A DNA stretch of 64,000 bases from Halichondria panicea (taxonomy: Eukaryota; Porifera; Demospongiae; Suberitida; Halichondriidae), in assembly GCF_963675165.1 (NCBI RefSeq), contig NC_087389.1, positions 5,814,621-5,878,620 of the forward strand, in the 5' to 3' direction. The translations under genes and the position numbers were made by a program. A model generated the notes under the pieces. The model saw only the letters and a program-made list of their open reading frames with translations. It did not search any database and was not told where the DNA came from. This document shows, one piece after another, positions 1-10,101 of this stretch. How positions within the stretch are numbered: position 1 is the stretch's first letter; each line of letters opens with the position of its first letter.

Positions 1-300
1 CCTGGTCCTCCACTGACTTGTGATAGAGCTACTCACCACACAGCATCATCTGACAACACACCTGAAACAAGGGACAACAATTTGTTATAATTATGTTGGA
101 GAACAATAAATACTGTAATAGTGCTGCTCACAAGCATCACTTACAGGAAGATAGAGCCTGCACTCAGTATCCTAGCTGTCTCTTGCTTTACTCTTCTCTT
201 TCTTCAGTGATCCACCATGTGGCATGATTTCCAGCCCAGCGAAGTAGTGGGAGGGGGAGGGGCTGGTGTTTTATTCATTTCCCTTGAAGATAGCTTGATC
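1..300 (-). other. 3'-exon relic module, partial copy
   Basis: Positions 1-28 are the truncated end of a short minus-strand exon-like module (LYHKSVEDQE...) seen complete at 51,799-51,897 and 41,436-41,534. It is followed by a shared 'accagcccctccc' region. The remaining spacer up to the Death exon at 646 contains no coding segment that I recognise. Confidence 0.5.
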
Positions 301-645
301 CACTGGCCATGGTAGTTGTATACTAAGCTATAGCTAGAAAGAAATATTCTCACACTCAACATTTTTTGTCTCTATCTCAAAATTACTTCTTTCAGGACAC
401 AATGAGCACACCAATAATCCTACGAAATCAAACGATCTGTACAAACACTGGGATCAACTAATGCAGCAAGAAAATATTGATTCAATAAAACCGTATTTTT
501 ATCTCGAGCTCTCTACCTAAAAGGGGCTGGGAATGTTTATTGTTCAAATAGATCTTCTCCTGTTGCACACCACATCACACATCATTGGTTTCCTGCATGT
601 GAAATAATTGCATGATGAAATTTAATTATAGGGCTATTGGTTCAC

Positions 646-3600
646 TTACGTAGCTGCTGTCTGACACATTTTAAAGGCCAATTCTTCCTTTCCCATTCTC
701 AACAGTATCTCCACCAGAGCTCTGTAAGTAGCGGCCCCTGGATTATGCTGTCTCCACAGTCTCAAGGCCTTGTCCATCGCTACTTGTGTGCCATTAGCAA
801 GTTGAGCAATTCTGACATCACTTTGCTCTGCAGGACTCAGTCCCAGTTGTACAGCATAGGTGTCCACATTGTCAAAGTGAGCTGCCAGAATGATCATGTC
901 AGTCTCTTTAATTTCAGTGTCAAGTTGAGAGTCTGTCACTTTTGCATGCTCCTTCAATTCTTCAATGGTCACAGTCCTCGGTCCACCAGCTCCTAGGAGA
1001 AGGAAAGGGGTGTGGTTAATGGGCGGAATCTCTGAGAGTGAACAGAACTGTTTGTCAATGACAGAGACATGAAATTCCTAGCTCTCTTAAAAGCAGAACA
1101 CATTAAATTTCTATATAGTTCCTATAAGAACATAATTAATTACCCCAAATTCAATTATTTTATGCATGCATGGTTAACTGTAATCACGTACTGATCCACA
1201 CATACCTGAGTGACTGGTGTGTGGATGTGAAGTGAGTCCTTCAGTGACATCAGATGGTACAGCATCTGTCATTGCTGCATGTATTAATAATAACTGCTAT
1301 AATTAATGCAGTGTAATATAATGTGTTCTGCTTTTAAGAGAGCTAGGAATTTCATGAATACGTAGATGTATATGGATTACCGACAAAGATGACTCACCTG
1401 TTGTATGTTGGTCTGTTCTGTGTGTAGACTGCAGGGCTGTAGTACAAGTAGCCTCGTCACTAGCTGTGGGGTGGTGCTCTACTGGTGATGCTTGAGAAAA
1501 GCTCTGTTCATTGATAAGAGTGTCTGGATCAGTGACATCACTAGGAGTGTCCACTGTATCAACAACCTCATAAACAATTCTGTTGTATTCCGCTGGTTCG
1601 TTAGCGGTTGACCATGAAAGGATACTGTCGAAAACAGCTGAAGATATCTATAATGGATAAGATCGCAGTAAAAAGTTAAAAATAATGATGTATTAATTGC
1701 TACACTCACCGTTTGAGCCTCATCAATCATCTTCGACAGTAGCGTATCCCAAAGAGAATGGAAAGTACGATTCATCTAGGAAATTATAAGATAATTTTTA
1801 TGCATGAATCAAGAATTCACCTCTTCATTTAGTGGAGGTAAACATGTTCTCTCCCACTCAGTCAGCACTGCAGAATTCCTTGATTCCCGTATGATCTGTG
1901 TATTAAGATAAATGCAACATAATCATGAACTATTGAGTGAGTACCTTCAACTGTTCATTGCACATGAGTATCAACTCCTCGTTCACAGGATTACCATAGA
2001 GTCTAACACCGTCCTCCAGGTAACTGAACCCCTCCAGACTAGGGAACAGCTCTGGTAGACACTCAGTGAGAGCTATCACTCCCTCATCATCAATGGAATT
2101 GTGGTTGAGATCCAACCTTTTTAAATTCTTACATATCACATTAGCGAACTTGAGATGGTGGATAAGCATTATGATGTCGGCAGAGGTGAGAGAATAACGC
2201 CACCAGTAAAGTTGTTCCAGATATGGAAATGCTTGAAGAAACTTTGCCAGTAAGAGAGTTCCAGCAGTTCCACTGAAATTGGAACCAGACAAGTCCATCA
2301 CAGTTAAACTGTTAGGGTTGATATTCAGCATCTCACAGGTGACTGTGTATTGAGATTCAGAGTGAAATGAAGTGGTGAGATGGGTAGCTGATAATTCAAT
2401 CTTAGTCAATCGTAACGGAATGTTCTCCACAACTGAACATAATCCAGGTAAACCAAGATTATTATCAGAGAGGAGTAATTTTACCAGATCAGGACAGTGA
2501 GGGGCAATCGACTGTAAGAGGGTGGTCAGTAGAGCTCCATTGACGTCAGCATCATCAGTGAGGGTTTTGGCTAGCTTCAGTACCTTCAGGTTGATAAGAG
2601 CATCAGACAGTACAGCTGTCTCTAATGACTGTATGCCAGACACTCCAAGAGGATTGTGGGATAAGTTCAGTGTTGTAAGGCTCATACAAGATGTGTGTAT
2701 GAATGACGACGTGACGTTAGTGAAGTTGTTATAAGACAACGAGAGGTAATCTAAAGTTGTAAAAGCAGCTGAGGCTCTCCTGAATAGATCAGCAACACCT
2801 TTGTCAGACAACTTAGTCTGCTGGAGGGATAATCGTGTGACTTGCAGTTTACCATTCGCATTGGAAAGTATGTCAGTTAGTTCCTTCAACAGTTTATCAT
2901 CGATTGCACAATGGGATATTATGATAACCATATCATCACAATTTACAGCATGACGAAGAACATAGAACCCAGCTACACAGTCAAAAGTGGTGCTGAAATT
3001 ATCGTCTAATAAATTTGCTCCATACAAATTACAAACTTTTGTGCAGAATCCAGAGTCAGAAGCTTCGAAAGCAGCATGACATAATAAAACCAACTTTTTA
3101 AGCTTTCCAGCGAAGACAAATTGATCCGTCAAACCATGATCCAAACTGATCACCTTATCGCTATGACTACCATTGTACTTACTAGCAATACCAAACATAA
3201 ATCTCCACACCATGTCAAACCGGCCACTGTCAGCATTAGTCTCAACAATCTTCAGTTTCTCATCATTGGGTAGAGTAGCAAGATGGAGGGCAGCCAAGAA
3301 CTCCTGGATGGTCAGGTGAGCAAAGTGAAAAGACAGGCCATGACCTACAGGTAGAAGTGATCGTGCAGACTGCAACAGACCAAAGCACAGCAACTTGTCA
3401 CCAAGTTCGGGTAAGCGAAAGGACAAATCATCTTCTGAGAAACCAGCTGATCTAATAATAAGCACTCGTAGGCAAACTCACACATCAACCAAAATGTGTT
3501 TTGTAGATCATTCGGAATCTTGTCAAAGCTATTGCAGCTAATAGGACAATCAGGGAACTTCTTTTTGACATTACGAAGGATAATGTTAAGAATAATTTGA

Positions 3601-4463
3601 GTGTACAGCTCAGTTAGCGTACGAGGAAGCTCTTGGTCTAAAGTGTGCCACAAGTTACAAACAATGGCACAATTGAGGGGCACAGAACACACACTCTGAA
3701 TGACTGGGTTGTTCTCAAGCTGCTTGATGAGAGAAGAAGCTTTCTCTGGAAATTGCTCAAACTCTGATTCTATGTATTGCTTGATATTCTCCTCATTGAA
3801 ACCAACTACCTCAACCAAACGGTTTACAGAGGGAAGGTCATGAAGAGGAGCTGAAGCAGAAGGTCGTGAGGTGAGGAGAACAGAAGCAAAAGGAAGAACA
3901 TCACCAAAGAGAAGGTCATATAGAAATGAGGTTTCTAATTGATTGTCTTCACTAAGCTCGTCCCAGCCATCAGCTATGATGAGGACACTTTTTCCTTCTC
4001 TTTCTTCCAACTCTTCTACAACAGATTGGCGAATCCTCTCATTGGCATGAAGAAGTTTGAACAGCTCAGCGAGACTTGTGGCAGAGGACACTCGATTCTC
4101 TCTCAGTGGAAGCAACAGAACACAGTTGAATTGTGTCAGGATCTTGCCCTCTGCCCACCCTTCAGCAAGCATGGTACACAGTGTCGTTTTACCAATCCCA
4201 GCATTGCCTTCAACGATGAGCTTCTTGACTGGTTTCTTGCTTTCTTCGACTTTGAATAGGTCACCATGGAGAATTGGAGTACGCTTGACCTTATCATCAG
4301 GTGCACCATGTTGTGGCAAGCCGGCTCTAAATCCTTCTTCTTTTTCAGCCTCCACTAACTGCAAGTTGATGAGCCTGTCTCCTCTAACTGGTGGCCATTG
4401 CTTTTGACGATTCAAGAGTCTTTCTATGTATTTCTGGCAAATGCTAGTAATGAATTTATCCAT
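646..4463 (-). pseudogene. NACHT-LRR-linker-Death gene (NLR type), copy A, one frameshift
   Basis: Model: complement(join(646..992,1206..1265,1398..1647,1710..1775,1821..1895,1945..4463)), with all intron phases compatible. The first exon encodes about 70 N-terminal residues and then a NACHT ATPase: Walker A GNAGIGKTT at about 86-94, Walker B VLIIADGWDEL at about 160-170, and a TSRPSA sensor. A winged-helix-like region and about ten leucine-rich repeats follow (LSLSYNNF, LNLSHNPL, LDLNHNSI). Small exons encode an acidic Ser/Thr-rich linker, and the last exon is a Death domain (TIEELKEHAKVTDSQLD...) ending in TAA. Family knowledge: NLRs sense intracellular danger signals and recruit Death-fold partners. 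The Death domain is C-terminal here, whereas effector domains in NLRs are normally N-terminal. Near 3,438-3,442 one A is missing relative to copy B, shifting frame between NACHT and LRR. An assembly or polymorphism error is possible. Confidence 0.88.
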
Positions 4464-5102
4464 GTTCTGATCAATTTTTAGGAATTGTTTACAGCAAATA
4501 CGAAATATTTGTATAGATTGGTTATTACTAATTTCAAGAGCGTAGTCGGAAGTGACCTGAGATGATGTAATAAAAGCAGCAACAACCTAGCAGAGGATAG
4601 AGAATTGAGATTTGATTACCGTACTTTATCTGACACAGTGTAGGATATGCCCCACCTACGAGGATGATATACGGGGTGCATAATTATCCTCCTCGTATAT
4701 GTGTAGTATATATCTGCATGACTTAATTATACATCTATATAGCTGCATGTTCCAATAAGAGGTGACGTATCAGTGTGGTAGGATTCGAATATTTCAGCGA
4801 ACACTCTGGTGCTTTAAACATATTCAGACATGAAAAGTTATAAGATACATTCCAAGCAACATAGCCAACAAGAGTGCTGTAGTTGTTAGTGTACTATTCA
4901 GTCACACACTGTTCTATTAAACTTAGCTATATCTTGCATTGCATATAGCTGCTTTCCCAGCCTCGTTGTCTCTATAACAATGGTAGCTAGGACACCAACT
5001 ATATAGGCCTGGTATTGATTGTATCTGGGCGTGCATGGTTATAGGAACCAAAAAACAAAAGCAGAGAGATTTTGCAAAAACAACACACCGGCAGTGTTAG
5101 TC
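4464..5102. other. NLR 5' flank, no gene seen
   Basis: This is the upstream region of NLR copy A. A hairpin of 'cgaggatgatatac' type lies near 4,657-4,700 (arms acgaggat / atcctcctcgt). I see no convincing upstream exon or promoter motif. It is conserved in copy B at about 56,320-56,950. Confidence 0.5.
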
Positions 5103-6568
5103 CATAGATACTATAGATTACATGGATATGAAACGACCGTAGTTTACAGTTAGTATGAAGACATTTTCTGGGACACTCACTGCCATGCTGTCAATGAGTT
5201 AGACAGAGTTGAAAAAAGAGCTATAGCTGTATGAAAAGAGCTGCAAATTCAACTAAAACACGACTGACTCTGCAACTAACTATCTGAAGTAAGTTTTGTC
5301 CGTGATTAGCTCGCTTAATCATGATGTTTTACTGTAATGGTGTGTTTCAACCTTTGTGACTCGAAATCTTAGCTTATAAGCGGATTGCTGTGTTTGTTTT
5401 ACATCAAGCAGTTAGCTAATATATATTGTTGTGTCTTCCATTATTATGGTTTGGTTTTGTATCTGCCGTAACTTTCTGTCACAATAGGTGCTGTCAAGTA
5501 GGTCTCTTTGTGTCACTTAATTTATATGACCATCAACCTTCAATGCCTACAATTGTTTTTATCAGGTAGTTTAAAGGCATCTTCATGCCTTGCAGAAGGT
5601 TTTAGTATTGCAGTTGTCTCATTGTGGCTAGAAATCATGCAGTACTAGATGTTTTTCACCTTCAATGAATATTTGTGGTTGATTTATAATTATTATGAAC
5701 TAAAGTAGATTATTCTTTCGTAATGTTACAATGTCATGCTGTTGACTTCGTTTATGTTTCCTTTTACAGCAGACTCTCGCCTCACAAGAAAAAAGAAGTT
5801 GGCGAGATTAAGAAAGAAGGAAAACCATTCATTGACCGGCAAAAGAACGACATGAGAAAGTGATGTCCACTGTCCATGTCGTTTGAGTTCAAAGCCTCTA
5901 CTCCATATCAACAATTACGACAGCCAAGCATACTCGTCATTCATTCATGTATAATAATTGTAGTAGAATCTCTGAGATCTACAGTGGCGTAGCCAGGATT
6001 TTGGGAAGGGTAGGGCTCAAATCCATTGAGCAGGGCCAGAGCAGGCGCTAAATAGCTTGGAATTTTACCTAAAAAAAAAGGTCATCATTATTTTTTTCAT
6101 CAGCAGTAAGCATGCGCAGTAGATGGCCCTGCCCACATTTCCATTGAATGACATCATTCTAGTAACTACGCATGCAGTACAGTGCAGAAAAGATTGACAG
6201 ATAAGGTGATTCAAGCTGGTTTGGAGTTGATGAAACACAAAGGGGGGGGGGGCTCTAGCCCCGTCAGCCCCCCTCTGCCTACGCCACTGATCTATATATG
6301 TAAAATGCATCCTTGTCATGACTCAAGGCTATCTTAGAGCCTCCATCATCATTATTCTCATTCATAAATTCGTCAAAACTCTCTCAAATAACGCTCTCAG
6401 TGCTGGAACAACTAGTGACTCTCTTTGAGTAGCCATTTTTATTTGGAATAATCGTATAATTATATACTATACTGTAAACTTCCGCTACATCCGATGCAAT
6501 GAGTGGGACAGCCAAAACACCGGAAACTACCGTCGTTTCATATCCATGTAATTTATAGTATCTATATG
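5103..6568. mobile_element. hAT-like non-autonomous element, 1.47 kb
   Basis: The ends are inverted copies of each other over about 45 bp: the left end starts near CATAGATACTATAG and runs into ATGGATATGAAACGAC, and the right end is its reverse complement. The flanks repeat GTTAGTC (5096-5102 and 6569-6575), 8 bp if the next C is counted. A 7-8 bp duplication fits hAT-type transposition. No transposase is encoded. A smaller element is nested inside at 5,982-6,289. The same element is in copy B, so insertion predates the duplication. Confidence 0.7.
5982..6289. mobile_element. CAGTGGCGTAG-type MITE nested in the larger element
   Basis: It begins CAGTGGCGTAGCCAGG and ends CTACGCCACTG, the inverted terminal repeat typical of a widespread class of hAT-like miniature elements. 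It includes a poly-G run near 6,241. The flanks share ATCTA. No coding capacity is visible. Confidence 0.75.
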
Positions 6569-7579
6569 GTTAGTCCTACTAGCTTGTACAAGGGGCAGTA
6601 CTTGAGAGCATAATACGAAGCTAAATTATTATACGGGGAAATAATTATGACAGGAAACAAAATGTGAAGAATCTCTGCATTTGTTTCCGGTTCCTGTCAC
6701 GCCCAGATATACAATCAATGTCAGGCCATATTTTTCAACTTCTTTCTATAACGGCTTGGGATCGAGGCTACTTGCATGCAGCTGCATGCTTGTTCTAATT
6801 ATTCCGGACATCTCACGTGCGCTACATCCATGTATAAAGCAATTATACCGGGTTATTGTACAGTATATCGTATAGCGGCCGGGTTAATTTCGTATATTAT
6901 TTTGTATGGAAGAGCATCATAATTATACAAACATTAAAACTACAACTGCATGCAATAGGTCCTGAGCTGTACGAATAATATTTAAATGGTTATTCATACG
7001 AACATTTGCACCAACGAAAATTACTCACCATACGATACTATAAAGTTATACCTCTATGGTTTAGATCACAGGTATCACATTGTCTCTCTACTGAGCAAGG
7101 TTAATGACAGCAAGGACACATTCTGTACACAAGACTTGACATTTATATACATGCCTATAGTCTCGTGGACCCAGACCCAGAAAGAGGGATGCAACATCTG
7201 CGGCTTGCAAGACTAATACATGCTGGTATAAAAACATACGCTATAAATTTATAAATTATAGACTATAGCTAAAGAGGTATCATGGACATGCATATAATTT
7301 ATAATCACTTCAAGTTCTAATTCTCTGTCTAATTTACTGGCTTACCAACTGGTCTCAGTGGCTCAGAATAAATTTTTCAGGGCTTGTTGTTTGTGTAAAC
7401 CTGGATAGGTGGGGCTCATCTGACAAATATTTGTAGAGTCTATACCATTATACTTCATTTGCTCTTTTTAATTCAGGACAGTAATACAATTAATTGTGAC
7501 ATGAAACACAGTAAAGGGGTAGAAACAAATAAAGTGTGGAAATTATGTTCAGTAAAAACGAGTTCAGCTAAAAATGAAG
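6569..7579. other. AT-rich spacer with Ginger1 empty site
   Basis: No gene is recognised. The sequence 'acatgctggtataaa' at about 7,220-7,234 is the unoccupied counterpart of the Ginger1 insertion site in copy B (catgCCGG...CCGGtataaa). The rest matches copy B on both sides of that element. Confidence 0.7.
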
Positions 7580-7680
7580 ATAATGTGTAGCAGCTGTACA
7601 GACTCTGACCAACTTCTTTGAGGAGGGCAGCTGGGTACTTTGTGAAGTGCACTGTTGGCAGAATATCATCCTGTGTGTGT
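7580..7680. repeat. 100-bp exon-like block, first of three
   Basis: The block 'cagactctgaccaacttctt ... gaatatcatcctg' occurs at about 7,590-7,675, 22,520-22,603 and 63,920-64,000. At the first two sites it runs directly into (TG)n; at the third the window ends. Both strands are open (plus QTLTNFFEEGSW, minus DDILPTVHFTK), but no family is recognised and no splice sites frame it clearly. Confidence 0.6.
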
Positions 7681-7816
7681 GTGTGGGGGGGGGCGCAGTC
7701 ATAGTGTGTGTGTGTGAGGGGGTGCAGTCAAAGTGTGTGTGTGTGGGGGGTGCAGTCATAGTGTGTGTGTGTGGGGGGGGGGGGTGCAGTCAAAGTGTGT
7801 GTGGGGGGGGTGAAGT

Positions 7817-7896
<80 letters not shown>

Positions 7897-7949
7897 AGTC
7901 AAAGTGTGTGTGGGGGGGGGGGGTGCAGTCATAGTGTGTGTGTGCGTGC

Positions 7950-7992
<43 letters not shown>

Positions 7993-8075
7993 GTGTGGGG
8001 GGGGGTGCAGTCATAGTGTGTGTGTGTGTGTGTGTGTGGGGGGGGGGTGTGCAGTCATAGTGTGTGTATAGGTAC
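7673..8075. repeat. (TG)n compound microsatellite
   Basis: Tracts of TG separated by 'gggggggtgcagtcatagtg' repeat units, about 400 bp in all. The unit resembles those at 31,785-31,850 and 46,330-46,575. Any long frames here (CVCVCV or HTHTHT) are low-complexity artefacts. Confidence 0.95.
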
Positions 8076-8460
8076 ACTAGTTATAATTCAAGCACAGACA
8101 TGTTGCAGTAGTTGAACATCTTTCAGCAGCCATAACTTTAGTACCGTGACCCCATTTTCAAAAATTTGATGATTTTCGAAAGCTTAGAAAGAGACCTTTC
8201 AAATGATGTATTTCAATCCAATATTTAGATGTGGCCATAATTCAACTTTGAACCATGGGCTATTATTACATGGTATCGTGCCAAAATTGTCATCTCCCAA
8301 ATATCTGGTACCATTTTAAAGGTCTTTTTCGTAAGCTTTCGGAAAATCATAAAATTGGATCCACGGAATTCAAGTTATGGCGACTGAACGAGTCCACTAA
8401 CCAATTGATTAAACGGGGGACATGTACATGTAGTACATACCTGCACATTAATTTATACTA
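8076..8460. repeat. Dispersed repeat with 'gccataactttag' core
   Basis: This block (acggacatgttgcag ... ggtaccattt ... gtacatacctgcac) recurs at 31,858-32,240 and, in part, at 46,600-46,680 and 47,140-47,270. In all three places it leads into the same exon (synphilin-like e5). It is noncoding as far as I can see. Confidence 0.75.
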
Positions 8461-8469
8461 TTCACTCAC

Positions 8470-8669
8470 TCTAACACTTCTTGGGGGGTGGCTGTTCGAT
8501 AGTCAATGGTATTATGGTCCTCCCCTTTATCTGCCGCCTCATGACCTCTGTCCTTTGACCCTCGCGACCTCTTCTTAGCAGCAAGATCTGGGGGTACAGG
8601 GGGACGATTGGAGGATCGTTAGGGGTAGTGGGTGGTTAAGGGGGCGCCTTCCGCACAGGTACTTGACCC
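8470..8669 (-). pseudogene. Solitary relic of synphilin-like exon e5
   Basis: The sequence is nearly identical to 32,248-32,448 and 47,280-47,483, including flanking splice sites. It encodes a proline/lysine-rich segment ending in EVLE in the best copy. Here a base is lost near the 'ggatcgttaggggt' stretch and a TTAA replaces TTCA, which breaks the frame. No neighbouring exons of that gene lie nearby, so this is an isolated duplicated fragment. Confidence 0.75.
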
Positions 8670-9480
8670 CTGCTGGGGGGAGGGGGTTGATAATTAGCAC
8701 AAGAATAATAAGAAGCACTAACAAGCTACGTACATGTAGCTAGCTGCTAGTAATAATTGTTTTTGGCTGCCACGTGCAGAAATGCTAGAGTCAATTGCGT
8801 CGTAACAAGAGTACAGTAGAGTACAGTATGCTTGGCATAATAATTAAAAGTCATAACTTGAGTTGGTGAAATCCATTTAATAAAACATGCGCTCTCTTTA
8901 TGTCCTACATGTATCACATGGTGTAATAAATCTACCACCTTTTTATCTGGTGGAAGAGACCTGGCTCTAGCCTTGGTCAAATTACCCATTTGGGTACAAA
9001 ACTATCTCTGAGATAATCATCTCATGTTATATTTCTTAGAGCTACAAAAGCTAATAACGAGCCTGTACCTGAATGAGATGTAGTCCTGGGTGGTTGAGGA
9101 AGGTGACGACTCTCTTACTGTCCTCCTTGGACACGCTACTTGATAATCTGTACCTATAGAGGAGGATACAGGCACTGAGGCATAAATATAGAACCTTTTT
9201 GCAGTGCCTTACTGGGAAACCTATAGAACTACATTACACAAATCATTAATAGTACAGTACGTGCACTTGCAACAGAGATTTGCCGAGCAAAACCACAATT
9301 ACATTGTTAGCTATGAATATCACATTATCTATAATAATTTCGGCCACTTCTACAAAGAACCTAATCTACCAAAAAAGGGTAAGTATAGAAACTTAATTTC
9401 ACAGAAACCCCAACTTGTATGTACTTTGAGAAGGAATATGATGACTTAAAAATTTAGGGAAATTACTAACTGATTTGTAA
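8670..9480 (-). other. Spacer with one unassigned exon candidate (9,069-9,153)
   Basis: Minus-strand 9,153-9,069 is an 85-nt open segment bounded by CTATAG and GTACAGG. It encodes about 28 residues (YRLSSSVSKEDSKRVV..., then NHPGLHLIQ). I do not recognise the family and cannot connect it to other exons. The rest of the spacer shows no gene. Confidence 0.35.
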
Positions 9481-9485
9481 AGAAA

Positions 9486-9560
9486 GTCCCCCAAGAGGGA
9501 ATTGAACCCACACCTTATCTATCATCTAATCTACTAAACCACCACCCTCTTAGTCATCAC
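9486..9560 (-). repeat. tRNA-like relic or tRNA-derived SINE piece
   Basis: On the minus strand an A-box-like TGGTTTAGTAGATTAG is followed about 25 nt later by a B-box-like GGTTCAATTCC. The cloverleaf does not close cleanly, because the T-stem and acceptor stem overlap. A decayed tRNA or SINE head is therefore more likely than a functional tRNA. Confidence 0.35.
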
Positions 9561-10101
9561 TGTTGTACTCCTCAAAACAGGAAATGGGTGTAGTCTGAAA
9601 CCACCTCCAGCCTAGAGAGAGGTCATGTGACTTGAAAATTCTCTTTGCCCAGTGATGCTTCTTTATTGGAACTCTTATGTACCTCATTCTCCCCTCCCCC
9701 GGCCCCACCAGCACCGGCTAGCAGGGGTCAAAGTGCATCACACACTCACACCTGCACAACAGAAACAGAAGAACAATTAACTTAGTAAATCGATCAGCTC
9801 TGAAACTAGAGTTCAGATCACGAGCTCTTGAGACGGACCAAGTTTCTGGACCTGGTACTGTAGTCTTCCTAGCTTCCTAGCTTCAATGTAAGTTTGTTTA
9901 GGCTAGCCACCATTGAACGTGAAGAGAGTGTCTGCCGATACGACCTCATACTGCAGATTACACTATATTGAATCTGAATTCTGAAAGCTCTCGTTCAGAT
10001 GGTATGCTCAAAACACAAATTTGAACAGGCTATTTTCGGATAAAGACTATGGCCATGGCATAACAGGCACACACAATTCTTCTGAAATGGACTCTTTGCT
10101 T
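9561..10101. other. 3' flank of the eIF4E3-like gene
   Basis: No coding segment is recognised. A minus-strand AATAAA (gttccAATAAAgaag, near 9,665-9,672) could serve as the polyadenylation signal of the eIF4E3-like gene upstream of it. Short repeats of the 'gagttcagatcacgagctc' type echo those in the gene's last intron. Confidence 0.4.

Larger units (their letters stand above)
1..7680. repeat. Segmental duplication, copy A (left edge outside window)
   Basis: The stretch matches 51,870-59,107 and 63,540-64,000 almost base for base in the same orientation, with scattered substitutions and short indels; position 1 aligns with 51,870. It carries a complete NLR locus, its 5' flank, a hAT-like element and the start of a (TG)n tract. 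The only large difference is the Ginger1 element present in copy B and absent here at about 7,226. The sequence shows the match directly; a recent duplication is inferred from its closeness in both introns and spacers. Confidence 0.95.

Noticed and set aside
637-996. Plus-strand frames opposite the Death exons (also 12,448-12,714 and 52,504-52,863)
   Set aside because: They are antisense shadows of the Death-domain exons, which have domain motifs, splice sites and a shared stop.
7647-8077. Long open frames on both strands reading CVCVCV or HTHTHT
   Set aside because: They are translations of (TG)n and poly-G tracts; the same holds at 46,288-46,815 and 48,510-48,779.
9486-9560. Functional tRNA gene
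   Set aside because: A- and B-box-like motifs are present but the stems do not form a standard cloverleaf.
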